NCBI GenBank assembly: GCA_902651635.1 | Contig: CACRSC010000014.1 | Coordinates: 215,053-279,052, forward strand | Direction: 5' to 3' | DNA: 64,000 bases | Origin: Mastigamoeba balamuthi | Taxonomy: Eukaryota > Evosea > Mastigamoebida > Mastigamoebidae | Shown: one piece after another, positions 33,311 through 45,800 of the stretch | How positions within the stretch are numbered: position 1 is the first letter of the stretch | How the letters are laid out: each line of letters opens with the position of its first letter | Position numbers and translations under genes: made by a program | The notes under the pieces: generated by a model | What the model was told of the DNA's origin: nothing | The model's database searches: none | Seen by the model: the letters and a program-made list of their open reading frames with translations, nothing else

Positions 33311-34391
33311 ATGGCGGGACTCCAGCAGCACGAGTTTGGCTACGCGCCCACGTATCTGTGCCGCCTCTCCGGGCCCCGCGGGGGACGCTGCGGCCCCTAT
33401 CTGTGGCTTTCGACCGAAAGCGTGACGCACGGCTCCTTTTTTAGCGTCCGAATCTCCTGGCGAGATGAGGCCCTGATTGGCTTCCTCCAGGTGGGCGTCG
33501 TGGTTCCTGTGGCGTGGATGGAAGAGCACGGAGTGGACCCGGCGGACATTCGCAGCGCTGCAGCCAACTCGTATGTGGTTCTCCGCGGGTCCAGTGCAGA
33601 AACTCGTAAGACCTCGTGTCATATTCGCGAATTCCGACCGACTCTGGAACCGCGGCCCCGTCAGCACTGAGGAGCTGTCCCAAGTGCTGCACTCGGAGCT
33701 CGTGCCCGGTGATTGACGTCGGAACCTCGATGTTCGAGTCCTACGGCCACTCCTCCATCGAGCCCACGTCGCCGTCCGAGGCGACGCCCATGCGGGAGTT
33801 CATCTTCGAATGCGCCAAGACGTAAGTGGCGCAAAAAAGGGGTCCTCGCCCAAGGACCACTGTCTGACACAGTTCTCCCCGCAGAAACTGCAGCTCGTCG
33901 CGGCTCCACCTCGGGGGGAGCGTTGTGCTCGTGATGAACATCCGCGGGGCAGACGGCAGCGTTGCAGCCCGTCTGCAGTCGGTACCCTTCAGCCTGCTCT
34001 CCAAGCCGCCCAAGACCCGCCGTGGAAGCAAGAGCAAGGGCATCCCTGCTGCCCTCCACGACCAGCAGGACGAGGTCTCGATGGAGGTCCTCCAGTCGGA
34101 CGAAGACGGGTCGGACGTGATTCCGCTTCCGCCTGCATGCGATGCACCTCAGGTACCTCCTGTCTGAATTTTTCAAAGCCCGAATTCAGGAGCTGACCTG
34201 AGTGCCAGGAGCGTAATAGCGCCGAGAGCGCAGCGAAACAGGAGGCCGACAGTACGCAGAGCGAGTTGCTCGCTCAGCTGATCCTGCAGCTGCAGAAGCT
34301 GCAGGGGGAACAGACAGCCAGGGTCCTTTTTTGGGGGCAAGTCCTTCACTGCATAATCAACACCAACACACACAACGCACCCTCGCAGTAG
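33311..34391 (+). CDS. Unrecognised CxxC/CSSSRLHLGG family protein (copy 3), 287 aa
   Basis: Five exons: 33311-33445, 33491-33605, 33665-33821, 33885-34152, 34203-34391. Exon 1 has GPYLWLSTESVTHGSFFS; exon 2 VGVVVPVAWMEEHGVDPADI; exon 3 SCPKCCTRSSCPVIDVG and REFIFECAK; exon 4 NCSSSRLHLGGSVVLVMNI then PFSLLSKPPK; exon 5 a Gln/Leu-rich helix (LILQLQKLQGEQTARVLF). Intron 1 is 45 bases with no in-frame stop, so retention would add 15 residues. This is the cleanest member and the best query for the family. No signal peptide or span: nucleus or cytosol. Confidence 0.75.
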
Positions 34392-34789
34392 GCCGAGACC
34401 CAAGTGAGACGTGTCCTTACGATGATGCCCAATAGGCATCTGAGGGATGAGTATGTGAGAACCGACGGAGGGCAGTTTGATCTGGGGTCGTTTTGTTACG
34501 ACTTCCCGTCCACCACACCTCTTTGAGACGGAATCAGTGTACAACTAGCACCACACACACCTCCGTGAAATGACCACAGAGATTTGTACTTCGGTTTCAT
34601 GGGAATGACGAAGTGCTTTTAAAGTCTCCGGGCCAGTAAATCTCTCTTTGCAGCGTCAGTTCGCATGGAGGCAGAGACTGCGTTCCAAGCGCCAACAGAG
34701 ACATATACCAGTAGGGAGCACATGACAGATAGCCTCGTCACACCAACTGCTGTTGCTTGCTGTTGGAACACATACACAGGTAATGCTCG
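34392..34789. other. Convergent intergenic region
   Basis: It lies between the end of family copy 3 (+) and the end of the kinesin-like gene (-). No feature seen. Confidence 0.5.
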
Positions 34790-37700
34790 TTAGTACTCGT
34801 CTTCGCCCTGCGGGTAGATGTCGACGGCAGGCTTCTGCCCCCGCGCAGCCCGCGCGAGCTGCTCGACGATGCTGCACAGCACCTCGCCCATCGCTTCCTC
34901 GCTTGCGTGGTCCCTGGCCGGGGCCTCGCGCGCCCTGCGCAGAAGCTCCGCCGTCTCGCCGCCGCCTGCCGTACTGCCCAGGAGCGCTGCGGCCTTGCCC
35001 AGGCACCTCTCGAGCTCGGTCCTCGCGCGCTCACTCTCGGCCTCGGCCAGCACCATGCTGAGCTGCTCCCTGAGCCCCGAGCTGCTCCTCCTGCTCCTCT
35101 TGGCGCTCTCGTCCCGCTTGCGCTGCAGCTCGCGCAGCTCCGCGAGGTACTGCGCCATCGGGAAGTTCACGCGCTCCGCGAGCCTGCGCGCGATATCCGC
35201 CACCTCGTCGACAGCCGGGGGGCTCACGGGCGACGCCCCGTCCGCCGCACCTGCGCTGTCGGAGGAGAACATGCGCTCGTACGCGTGGACTGCGCTGAGG
35301 AAGTCCGAGTTCTCCTCGCTGCGACTGGCAGCCAGGAACTTCCCGAACGCCTCCCACGCACGCTCGTTCTCCGCCAGCTTGGCGTACGTCGTGCTCTCGA
35401 CGTCGATCGCGGCCCCGCCGGCCTCGACGTACGCGCGGTACTCTGGCGACTCGAGGAACCGCGGCAGCGCCTTGTTGGACCTCAGCAGGCTGTGAACCTC
35501 CGACACTGCCTTGGCGAACACCTCGCGCGCAGGACCGGCCTCGGACTGCGCCTCGAGCGCGGCCCTGAGGCGCTTGCGCGTGTTGCCGCTGATGTTCACC
35601 TCCGATGGCGCCCCGCTCTCGAGGAACCGCTGCTGTATATCGCGCGCGACCTTCCAGAGCTCCTCGGGCTGCGCGGGCCCGCTGGGGCGCTGCGCAGGCT
35701 GCTGCTGGGCCCGGGGCGCGTGCGCTGCGAGCGCGCGGATGAGCTGGTCGCGCAGGCCCTCGGCCTCGTCGCGCCACGCGATGAGGTAGTGCTCGCACAG
35801 CGACGACGGCGACTCGGCCTCGTACTTGGCGACGCGCTCCTCGATCTCGCGCATGTCCGTCTGCTGCTGGCGCACGAGCGACGCGAGCTCGCGGATCAGC
35901 GCCTCGCGCTCGTCGCCCATCGGCGCGCCCGAGTCGGCGTCGACCGACGACGGGCCGCGCGAGGCGAGCACGTCGAGCTGGACCTGCAGGCGCTGGAACA
36001 TGGCGTTCTGCGCGTCGATGGCCTCCTCCTGCCTGCGCAGCTCGTCCGCGTGCGCCTTGGCCCGCGTGCGCAGGATGTCCTGCAGCGCGCTGAGCTTCGA
36101 CCCGGCCTCGGAGCCCAGCTGCTCGGCCGCCTGGCGCAGCTGCGTGACCTCGGCGACGCGCTCCTCGAGCTGCTGCGCCAGCGACTCGTTCCTGCGCGTG
36201 AGCTTCTCGTTCTTCTCGCGCTCGGCGCGCAGCTGCGAGCGCAGCGACGACTCCATCTCGTCGCGCTCGGCGCGCATCCGCGAGAGCTGCTCCTCGAGGC
36301 GCAGCGCGGTCTCGGCGTGCACGCTGGCCTGCCGCTCCTGCTTCTTCTGCTGCTCCTTGAGCTCGTTCTGCAGAAGCGGCCACTTGGAGACAGCGCCGGC
36401 GACGCGCGTCTGCGGCGCCGCCGACGGGGCGCCGGCGGGCAGCGACGGGGGCGAGTCCGGGTCGACGAACGCGCCCCAGTACGGGCTGCGCGGCTCGTCG
36501 ACGTGGTCGTGCTCGTCGGTGGCCTCGTCCTCGGCGATGTTGCCCGTGCCGGTGGCGACCCGCGGGAGCTCGTCGTCGTCGTCGACGCTGTCTCCGCCGT
36601 GCCTGTGCTCGTCGGCCGCGTCCTCCTCGGCGGAGATCTGCGCGCTGGCCTCCTGCGTCTCGGGGTCGACGTCCGCGGGCTCGTCGTCGCCCTTGGAGGC
36701 CCCGGCCCCGCGGGCCGTGGCGTCGGGGCGCACGTGGCTCAGCGAGCGGACCGTCGAGAACAGCGGGACGACCCAGTTGGTCGCGTCCTCGACGGCGGGG
36801 CTCAGCGACGCCGGCACGTGCGCGACCATGACGAGCGTGCGCGTCTCCGACGTCAGCGCGGGCTTGAGCAGCTGCGTCAGCTTCGACGAGCGCCACCCGA
36901 TGCCGACGCTCGCGCTCTTGGTCCCCGCGATGCTGTCGACGACAAACGCCAGCGACATGAGCGACCGCCTCGTGCTCTGCTGCTCGCGCGTCAGGAACTC
37001 CTTGCTCGACGCCGGGCTCGGCGCCAGCGCGACGAACTCGACCGTCGACGTGGCCTCGCTGCCCTCCTCGGCCCCGGACGCCGCCGCACCAGCCGGCGTC
37101 GACTTGCGGCGCGCCGCCTCGAGGAACCGATCGGAAACGCTGCCGAACTTGTGCCTGGGCTTCTCGGGCGACGGCGGCGCGTTCCTGGCCGCGGAACCGG
37201 TCGAGGACGCCGAGAGCCTGAGGCCCAGCGTGAAGAAGACGTGCGAGCGCTGCGTGCCGCTGCGCAGGCGCGCGTTGGTCATGCAGAGCGCCATGGCGTC
37301 GTCGATCGCCGTCGCCGTCTCGACGGGGACCGTCGTCAGGCCCGGCAGCGCCTCGGCGCCGCTGCCCACGTCGCGAGGCACGATCTTGCGCTTGGAGATG
37401 AGGTCGTGGACCTCCTCGTCGTCTGCCGCGCTGCTCTCTCAGTATTTCCAGATAATAAAAGCAGATCTGGAAACCATCGGAAGATTCCGATATTTCACGC
37501 CCGATATGATATCGCGTAAAACCCCGTGGGGAAAACGGAACCGGCTTACAGATTTCGAACGCGGAAAACGTCAGGCCGACGGGTCGGGGCGACCGCTGCT
37601 TCTGCGAGGCGGGGGCGGGGCGGGACCTGTGCGCCGCTATGTTGTCGACGAGCTGCGCGGCCACGCTGGCCACAAGCCCCGGCACCGCCGACCCCGCGAG

Positions 37701-37851
37701 CCACGTCAGCGCGCGCGAGCCGCCGCCGCCGGCGCTCAGGACGTGCGAGCTGCGGCCGGCGAGGGCCTCGCCGATGAGCAGAGGCTCGATCGACTCCTCC
37801 CTGCCGCGCGCGCAGGCCTCGTCGCCCTCCCACACGTAGTCGAAGTCGCGC
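34790..37851 (-). CDS. Kinesin-like protein with degenerate motor, coiled coil and RGS-like segments
   Basis: Two exons are sure: 37851-37550 and 37422-34790 (junction FEI-YDEEVHDLIS, the kinesin EIYNExVxDLL element). Upstream exon(s) holding the start were not closed; a frame at 38220-38180 containing RVRPRPPLSRR may be the first. The motor is recognisable (FDYVWEGDE, RSHVFFTL, SSKLTQLLKPALTSETRTLVM) but dead: the P-loop reads GGGGSRALTWLAG in place of GQTGSGKTxTMxG (Lys to Ala), and switch II DLAGSE reads ALAPSP. A long acidic linker and Arg/Glu coiled coil (about 36380-35700) follow, then RGS-like helices in an odd order (see findings). Likely a non-motile scaffold in microtubule or G-protein signalling. 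Confidence 0.8.
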
Positions 37852-38494
37852 CTATCGCCCCGTGACGTGTCAGATATTTGCGCGAAATCTGCGAGATTTC
37901 CGGAATGGGGGGGCTGGGGGGGGCCGAGCGGGAAGGCAAGGGCGCAGGGCGACGGACCGCAGGCGAGGGGCCGGCGAGAGCGAGCGCGACGGGAACTGGT
38001 CGATGAGGGCGCAGGCGAGCACGCGCTTGTTCTTGATTGCCCGCTGGAGGGCCGAGCGACAAAAATAGAGCCCGCCAGGCGAGGGATCGACCGGGGACCC
38101 CCCCAGGCGGTGTGGGCGTGGAGGTGGGAAGCACAGTCCCAGCCAGTTCGATTTCGGCCGCGTGAGTCCAGGGCGCCGGCGGGACAGTGGGGGGCGCGGG
38201 CGCACCCTCGTCAGTTCCATTGGAGGTCTCGGTGATGGTGTACGCCCAGAGAACCCGCTGCCAACGCGCGATCGGATAAATATGCCCTGGCGAAATCGGA
38301 AATATCCTGAATTGCCTGGTTCTTCTCAGCAGCTGCATACGAACCATTCCTTCTAGTTGTGGCTGCGCGTTGCGAGGGCATCGGTGCTGAATGGCGGCGC
38401 GATGTGTGAAGCAACCCGACCCAATGAACTGAAATATCTAGTATTGATGTCATCACAGGGGTGAAAATCTCGCGGCAACAAAAAGAGCACGCAG
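37852..38494. other. Probable 5' exon region of the kinesin-like gene
   Basis: Minus-strand sequence upstream of the first sure kinesin exon. The start codon must lie here; the RVRPRPPLSRR frame starting at 38220 is the only kinesin-like text. The divergent AC19 gene begins at 38495, so both promoters are probably in the right end of this stretch. Confidence 0.35.
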
Positions 38495-39344
38495 ATGGCG
38501 CAGAAGGCTATGGAGCTCGTACGTGCCCTCTCCCACCGGCCCCGCGCTCTGCTAACGCTGCCGGCACCCCGCCCCGGGCGCTCGCCCCCGCGTGGCCGCC
38601 CTGCGTGCTGCAGACGGCGGACAACGAGCAGTGCGCCACGTTCACCCTGCACGACGAGGACCACACGCTGGGCAACGCCCTCCAGTTCTTCCTCTCGAAG
38701 AAGTGCGGGCTCCCTCTCGGCCGGTCCCTCCTCCCTCCCCCGCAGCTTTGCGGAGGGGGGGGGGGTGCCCCCCTTCTGGGAGCGTTTCGGTCTGCTGACC
38801 CATAAATCTGCCCGAACCGTCAGCCCCGACGTCGATTTTTCCGGCTACAGCATCCCTCATCCCACTGTCGCCAAGCTGAACATCCGTGTTCAGACCAGTG
38901 GCACGTACTCCCTCTGTCTGTTTGGATTTGATCGTTGGTCTTCTGCCCTCGCTGTCCAATCCCTCCTCTTTCAGCTTCCAGCTCAGCGCGATTTCGCATT
39001 AAGAGTAGTCGGGCAGCAGCTCCCACGCAGCCCGGCTTAGTTAACATGCGAACATCAACAGCTTTTCTATAGCATCGCCCGCCAGTTCGCCCCTTCCCTT
39101 TTTTCCCCCTCTGGGGGGAGGGACCCGCTTGCTCCGTGACAATGCAGAGGAGCATCAGCGAAGAATGTGGAATATTGCGGAAAACTAGGCTGAATTTTAA
39201 CTTTGCAATTTTTGCTCAATTACGGACGGCACAGGGCCTGCGGCTGCGGAGGTGCTGCGGACGGCTGCCGAGCAGCTGAAGGAGGTGTGCCAGCACGTCC
39301 TCGAGAAGTTCGAGGAGACCGTCCCGGACACCGTGGACGCCTGA
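38495..39344 (+). CDS. RNA polymerase I/III subunit AC19 (POLR1D/RPC19), 98 aa
   Basis: Four exons: 38495-38518, 38614-38702, 38824-38897, 39235-39344. The 98 residues carry the AC19 signature: HDEDHTLGNALQFFL (the D/EDHTLGN alpha-motif shared with bacterial RpoA and Rpb11), KNPDVDFSGYSIPHP, LNIRVQTRP and QLKEVCQHVLEKFEE. It pairs with AC40 to form the assembly platform of RNA polymerases I and III in the nucleus. It is shorter than the usual 130-140 residues because the acidic N-terminal tail is missing; the first exon codes only eight residues. Rpb11 is less likely because of the GYxxxHP and VCQHVLEKFE text. Confidence 0.9.
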
Positions 39345-39889
39345 TGAGTTTTCCCCCTTGAAAGCACCGGGGGTCCTATTGTCCCTCGCAGCAATAAACC
39401 CCAACGCATTCTTCAGCGCAAACAAACGGTTTCTGCGTACGCCGCCGCGGCCGTGAGCAGTGCTCGTAGTCGCGAGTCCGGCACGGCGTGCGCGACCGCT
39501 GTCCGGAGCGGTGGTGGGTCCAAATGGGCGATGATATTTGCACCCCCCAACTCGATTCGAGAAGAATCCGCCTTCCCTTCTCTGCTTTTTTTTATAAACA
39601 GATATCACCACCGCACCAACACCCACCCAGCCGGTGCGCTCCGCTGCCCCCCGGGGCCCCCGCGCGCCCCGCCGCCCCCCCGCGGCCCGCCGCCCCGCCC
39701 TTTTTGGGCGTAATTGCGCTGCTATTGCGCACGGGAGTTTGAATGTTGGCTCACCGGCCGGTCTGCGCTGGGCGCCCGCGTGGCAATGCCACGTCCGCAC
39801 GCCACCCCGCACGCGCGCCCGCGGGCCCACCAGATCGGACTGAGGGCTCGACAAGGAGTGAGAGGCGCGGGAGTGATTCGAACGCGCGG
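39345..39889. other. Intergenic, AC19 to the TKL kinase gene
   Basis: GC-rich spacer with C-runs near 39650-39710. No gene seen. Confidence 0.5.
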
Positions 39890-42800
39890 ATGGATGTGGC
39901 ACCCTACGCTCTGATCAAGTACGTGCAGGAGGGCGACGTTCAGCGCGTCGCCCTCTGCCTCCAGCGCGGCGACCCCGTCAACTACGTGCGCCAACAACCG
40001 CCCCCGTTCATCGCCTGCGGGCCTCCCGCCCCCCTGCGCCNGGGTGGGTGGCTCCGTTGCGTTCCGTCGATGCAGCAAGTACGCAAGATCCTTTCTGGTA
40101 TCGCGGCGTGATTCTCACGGCGGCCCGCGCAGCTGGCACGCTGGCACAGCACCCGCGGGAGACCGCGACCCCCACCGCCACCACCTCCCACACGCTAACG
40201 GCGCTCTTTCACTCTCGCCTCGCTCCCCCCCAACCGCCCCTTGCGCGCCAACGCTCCTGTGCACTCTGGATGATCGCCCACAGACCGTGCGACTCCCCCC
40301 CTCCTCTCGCCCAGCGCGCCCCCATGCCGCGGGACTCACTGTTGGGTGCCGTACCGTGGGCGCTGCCTGTGCGGGTGGGTTTTGGCGTCGCCCCCGTTGT
40401 GCAGGAACCTGTGCGTACCCCCAATTGGTTTTCCCACACCCAACAACCCCCTCCCTCGCCGGGACTCACCCGCGCCGCGCTCTGCAGTGGGTGCGTTCTG
40501 GGAGAGCTGCAGCCAAGGCCCCGCCCCCCCCCTTGTTTGCCGTCATGGCAAATTGTGCACTGACCTGTGAATCTTCCCCCCCCCTCTGCTGTGGTACCGC
40601 AACGACCGACCTGCCACCGCTTCAGTTTGCTAATGTATGCTGCACTACAGCCCACGCGATCCCCTCCCCCGCCACGCGCTTACTGACGTGCGAATGCCCA
40701 GGGAGTACGCGCGCCCCTCCTTCCCCCCGAGCCGGGGCCTTGGTCCACTCACGTCATAACTTTTTCCCTCTCGCTTCACCCGCTGCAACGCGCGGCCGTT
40801 GAAATCTTCCGCGTTACCCCAGCCTGTGAGTATCTCCTCTGTCGTCACTTTTCCCTATCAGCTCACTTTGGCCCTTTCGACAGGCCGTACGAGCACCCGC
40901 AACCCCCATTCTCCCTTCTTCCCTCTAGGCCTCACCGACGCTCTCTACAACTGCCCACCCCCTTCCCGCAAACAGGGCGTACGTGATCTTCCGGGCAATT
41001 TCCCTATTCAATTCCTGTTCTGCTGCTGACGTGTACCGGGAATTTCGCAAATGCAGGAGACTGCGCTACACGTGGCGTGCCGACAGGGCTGCATAGCGGC
41101 CGCGAAGCTTCTCATACAGCGCGGAGCGGACATCAACCTGCGCAACAAGCACGGCCAGTCGGCCCTCGACGTCTGCAACCCCAAGTCGCTCGAAGAGCTC
41201 CAAAGTACTCCCCCATTCCTCTCCCCATTTCCCCCCGTTTGTGATTCCAATATCTTCCCTCCGCCGCGGTGGGAAAAAATCAGGCGTGCTCGGAATAGGA
41301 AAAGATTCGGGTGTGATGGTGCAGCCTCCGCAGCAGGGGTACCTGCCCGCCGTCCAGGCCGGCCGCGCCCCGCGGTTCGGGGCCCCGCTGGGCAAGTCGG
41401 TGATGCAGGGCGCCATGCTGCCCGTCGTGCTCGAGCACGCGCTGCAGTACCTGTCGTTCTGCACGCCCTCGCCGCAGGACCTCTTTGGCGTGCCGTTTGA
41501 CGACGCGCGCGTCGTCGAGCTGCGCGACAGGTTCGAGGCCTACGACCCGACGTCGGGCGGGCCCTCGCCGCTGGTGAGCGTGCAGGACCCGCGCGTCGTC
41601 GCCAGCGTCGCGGTGCTGTACCTGCGCATGCTGCCGCACCCGATACTGCCGCCCAAGTTCTACGCGACGGCCCTGCGCGTGGCAGAGGTCAGCGAGCGGT
41701 CGGCGCTCGCACAGCTGCGCATCCTCGTGTCGAAGCTGCCGCCCGTCTGCCGCAACATCATCACGAGCCTCTGCATGTTCCTGCGCTCGTCGATGATCGA
41801 CGTGCACTCGCTCGCGACGCTCTTCTCGAAGCTGCTCATGCGCCGCACGCCCGGGTTCACGCCCGACCCCCCGGAGCCCGGCGCCGTGCGCTGCACCGAG
41901 CTGCTGATCATGCACGCCGACTACATCTCGCTCGCTGTCGACGAGCCGAACCTGCCGGCCAACACGGCGGGCGTAGCCTCGAAGGACTTCATCCTCGAGG
42001 GCATCGCGCTCTACGAGTTTGTTGGCGGCCGCGAGAACACGCTCTCGTTCAGCAAGGGCGCGCGCGTGCGGCTGATCAACCTGCACCGCAACGACTGGCT
42101 TGAGGGCATGTGCGGGTCCGTCAGCGGGTTCCTCCCCGCGTCGTACGTCGAGCTGGCGCCGCTCCCCGACGCCCGCCCGACGTCGCCGAGGAGCACGTCG
42201 CCCGGGCTGCCGGGACCCGGGACCGTGGGCGTCAAGGTGATCGGGCAGCAGCCGCAGCAGGCGCAGCAGCAGCCGGCGGCGCCGCAGAAGGCCGCCGCCG
42301 CTCCCCAGAAGGACGACAAGAAGCGCAGGGAGCTGGACGAGTCGTACGAACGGGAGGGCTCGTCGGGGCTCAATTCCAAGGGGAAGGAGAGCAACAACCC
42401 CGAGTGGGCGACGATGCCCAAGAAGCGCATCGAGTTCATCGAGGACGTCGCCGACGGCAGGAGCGCCGACGGGCGCCTGCGGGCGAGCGCGAGCGACGCG
42501 CACGACCCGACGTACTCGAAGACGCTCGAGGTCGAGGAGGAGACCCCGCAGGCCGGCAACGAGGTCAGCCCCAACTTCGACGCCGAGTTCGACGAGGCCC
42601 AGGCCAAGGCCGCGGCGGCGGCGCCGCAGGATGCGGGATCGACGTCGCCGCCGCGCGGAGGCCACAGGCTCTTCTGGGGCGGCAAGGACAAGGACAAGGA
42701 AAAGAAGGAGGACAAGGGCGAGGAACACGAGAAGAAGCCCAAGAAGGTCGGCTGGTTCAAGAAGATGATCAAGAGGGACTCGGCACAGGCGCCAGCGGCC

Positions 42801-45800
42801 ACGCAGGAAGCAGGCGACCGCCAGGCTGCCCAGGAGGGCGCGGGGGACTTGCACTCGAAGAGCAGCAAGGACGAGAAGGCCCGTGCAGAGTCCGAGGCGA
42901 GGGCCAAGGCTGAGGCTGAGGCCGCCAGGGCCCGCGCGCGAGCCGAGTCCGAGGCGCGAGCGCGCGCCGAGGCCGAGGCACGCGAGAAGGCCGAGGCTGA
43001 GGCACGCGCAAAGACGGAGTCTGAGATGCGTGCCAGAATCGAGGCCGAGGCGAGACTGCGTGCGGACGCTGAAGCCAGAGCTCGTGAGGCTGAGGCACGC
43101 GCTGCCGCCGCCGAGCTCGAGGCGGCGGAGAAGGCACACCAGGCCGCCATGGCAGCTGCGGAGGCTGAGGCCAAGATACGAAGGGAGGCCGAGGAGCTCG
43201 CGCGGCAAAAGGCTGCAGCTGCGGCTGGCGCGGACGCTGCCAAGGGCGAGGCTGACGCAGCGCAGCAGCAACAGCAGCAGCAGCAGAGCGCGGCGCAAGA
43301 TGGCGGCGAGACGAGCGAGCAGTTGGAAAAGAGGCTGAACCCTGAGCAGCTGCAGCTCGTGCAGCAGCAGAGGGGCTCGCTGGCGCAGCAGCAGCAGCAA
43401 CTACTGGGGCAGCTGCAGCAGCAGTTCCAGCAGCAGCAGCAGGTGCAGAAGCAGCAGCACGTGCAGCTGCAGCAACAGCTGGTGCAGCAGCAGCAGCTCC
43501 AGCAGCAGCAGTTTGTGCAGCAGCTGCAGCAACAGCAGCAGCAGTTCATGCAGCAGAACCAGGGCCAGGCGCAGCAGCAGCAGCTCGTCGCGCAGCAGCA
43601 GCAGCAGCTCAACCACGTGCTGCTGCAGTTCCAGCAGCAGCAGCAGAGCATCCTCCTGCAGCAGCAGCAGCAGGTCAAGCAGCTCATCGCGACGCAGCAG
43701 CAGCAGCTCGCGTACCACACGCAGCAGCTCAAGGAGCAGGAGGAGTCGCTCATGCGCCAGTTCATCGCCTCGCTGCTCGACCAGCAGGCCGCCCCCGCGG
43801 CCCCGCAGGCCGTCACCGCCATCGCCAAGCACAGCAACGCCGCCGACAGCATTGCGAGCCACGAGCGCGATGCCGTCGCCAACGTGCCCGTCCCCGACGG
43901 CACGCCGATCGGCTCCGACACCGCCTCGCCCGCGATCCGCGAGAGCGCCGCGTCGGGGTCGCCGGCGCCGGTGATCGACTCGGACGGAAACGCCGAGTCG
44001 CCGCAGCAGCAGCAGCACAGCTCGGTGTCGCCCAGCGTGGGGCCCCACGGGCCCTCCGGGGGCAGCCCGGCGCCCGGGGTCCCCGCCGGCGTCGGCGTGC
44101 CGCCCGGCGTCGCGGGCGTGTCGCCCGGCCTCGGCGCGCCGGCGGCCATCTCGTCGGGCCCCCGCGTGCCCGGGACCTCGCACACCCCCGCGCCGACGAA
44201 CGCGTCCGCCACGAGCCCGATGGCCGCGCGGCCGTGTGTCGGGTCCGCCGGCGCTGCGGCCGCCAACGCGTACCTGGCCAAGCAGGTCGGGTCTGTGGGG
44301 TCTGTGCCGCAGGCGGCCGCGGTGGCGTCGGACCCGACGCAGGCGATGGCCGCGCAGGCGCAGTCGCCGGCAGTGGCGCAGGCGCAGCAGCACCAGGGGG
44401 CGAGCGCGGGAGCCGCGAGGCAGCACCACAAGACCAAGGTGGGCGGCCCCAGGGACACGACGCCGCTGCCCCCGGGCTGGATCGAGGCCATCGACGCGCG
44501 CGGGCGCATCTACTACATCAACATCGTGCTCAAGACGTCGCAGTGGGAGCGGCCCAAGGCGCCCGCAGGGCCCATCACGGCGCCCGTCGGCGGCGCCGCG
44601 CGGGGGATGCCGGTCGGCGCCGGCGCGGTCGGGGCGACGGACTGGGAGACGCAGCGGCGCATGGAGCAGCTGCGGCTGGCCGAGGAGCAGCTGATGCAGC
44701 AGCAGATGCAGATGCAGATCGAGCAGGCGCAGCTGATGAAGAAGATGGCCGAGCTCGACGCGCAGAAGAAGCTCGAGGACATGCGCCAGGCCACGCCCAA
44801 CTGGCAGATCAACCACGACGAGATCGAGTTCGAGACCAAGATCGGCGAGGGCGGCTTCGGCGAGGTCTTCAAGGCCAAGGCACGTGCCAAGCCCTCCTCC
44901 TCCTCCTCGCGCCGTCACTCGGGTCTTGGCGTTCTCCATACCGCATTTCATTTGCTACCAAACGCGGGAGCTCTCTTTTCGCTCGGATTGCGTGGAAGCG
45001 CGAGTCGGCGACTTGTTGCACCGTTCCGCTGCTGGGCAGCCAACAGCACCCTCTGACTTGGCCGACGCTCCAGTGGCGCGGGACGGTGGTGGCCGTCAAG
45101 ACGCTCAAGAGCGGGGGCGACGCGCTGAACCCCAAGGAGGTGGAGAAGTTCAGCAAGGAGGTGACGATCCTGCGGGCGCTGCACCACCCGAACCTCGTGC
45201 TGTTCCTGGGGGCGTGCGTGACGCCGCGCCTGTGCATGGTGTCGGAGTTCATGTTTGGCGGGTCCCTGTACGACCTGCTCTACAAGAAGAAGCAGATTCC
45301 CCACACGCAGAAGCGCCGCGAGCTCGCGCTGGACATTGCGCGCGCCATGGCCTATCTCCACAACTCCAAGCCCGCCATCATCCACCGCGACCTCAAGAGC
45401 CTCAACATCCTCGTGAGACAGCCACTCCCCCCTCTCACCCCCGTGGCCCCGCAGCTGAGACGTCCGCCTCTACCGCGCAGCTGGACGAGAAGGGCGAGCA
45501 CTGCAAGGTGTGCGATGTGGGGCTCGCGCGATTCAAGGAGACGAGCCAGCAGATCACGGGGGCTGTAGGGACGTTCTCGTGGATGCCGCCCGAGATGATG
45601 AAGGGCCAGTCGTACACGGAAAAGGCCGACGTCTACTGTGCGCTCCACGCCGCTGTTACTGCCGTTCCGGTTTCGCTTTCGCTTTTACTCAGCCCGCTTT
45701 GTCGCAACAGCGTTCGGGCTCGTCCTCTACGAGATGGTGTCCGGGAAGCTGCCGTTTGCTGGGCTGCCGCCGGCGCAGATCTCGCTGCGCGTCGCTGTGT

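Noticed and set aside
35031-37835. Very long open frames in other frames of the kinesin-like gene (about 930 codons on the minus strand, about 870 and 680 on the plus strand)
   Set aside because: High GC makes stops rare. Only the frame with FEI-YDEEVHDL, RSHVFF and the coiled coil has domain content.
38495-39344. Calling this gene Rpb11 (RNA polymerase II)
   Set aside because: GYSIPHP and VCQHVLEKFEE fit AC19 of polymerases I/III better.
43260-43745. CAG-rich block as a CRISPR-like or minisatellite array
   Set aside because: It is an in-frame Gln-rich coding segment with irregular interruptions and no spacers.
41280-44951. Leu- and Cys-rich antisense frames of 500-830 codons over the TKL kinase gene
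   Set aside because: Antisense of CAG repeats gives poly-Leu and poly-Cys; no real protein.
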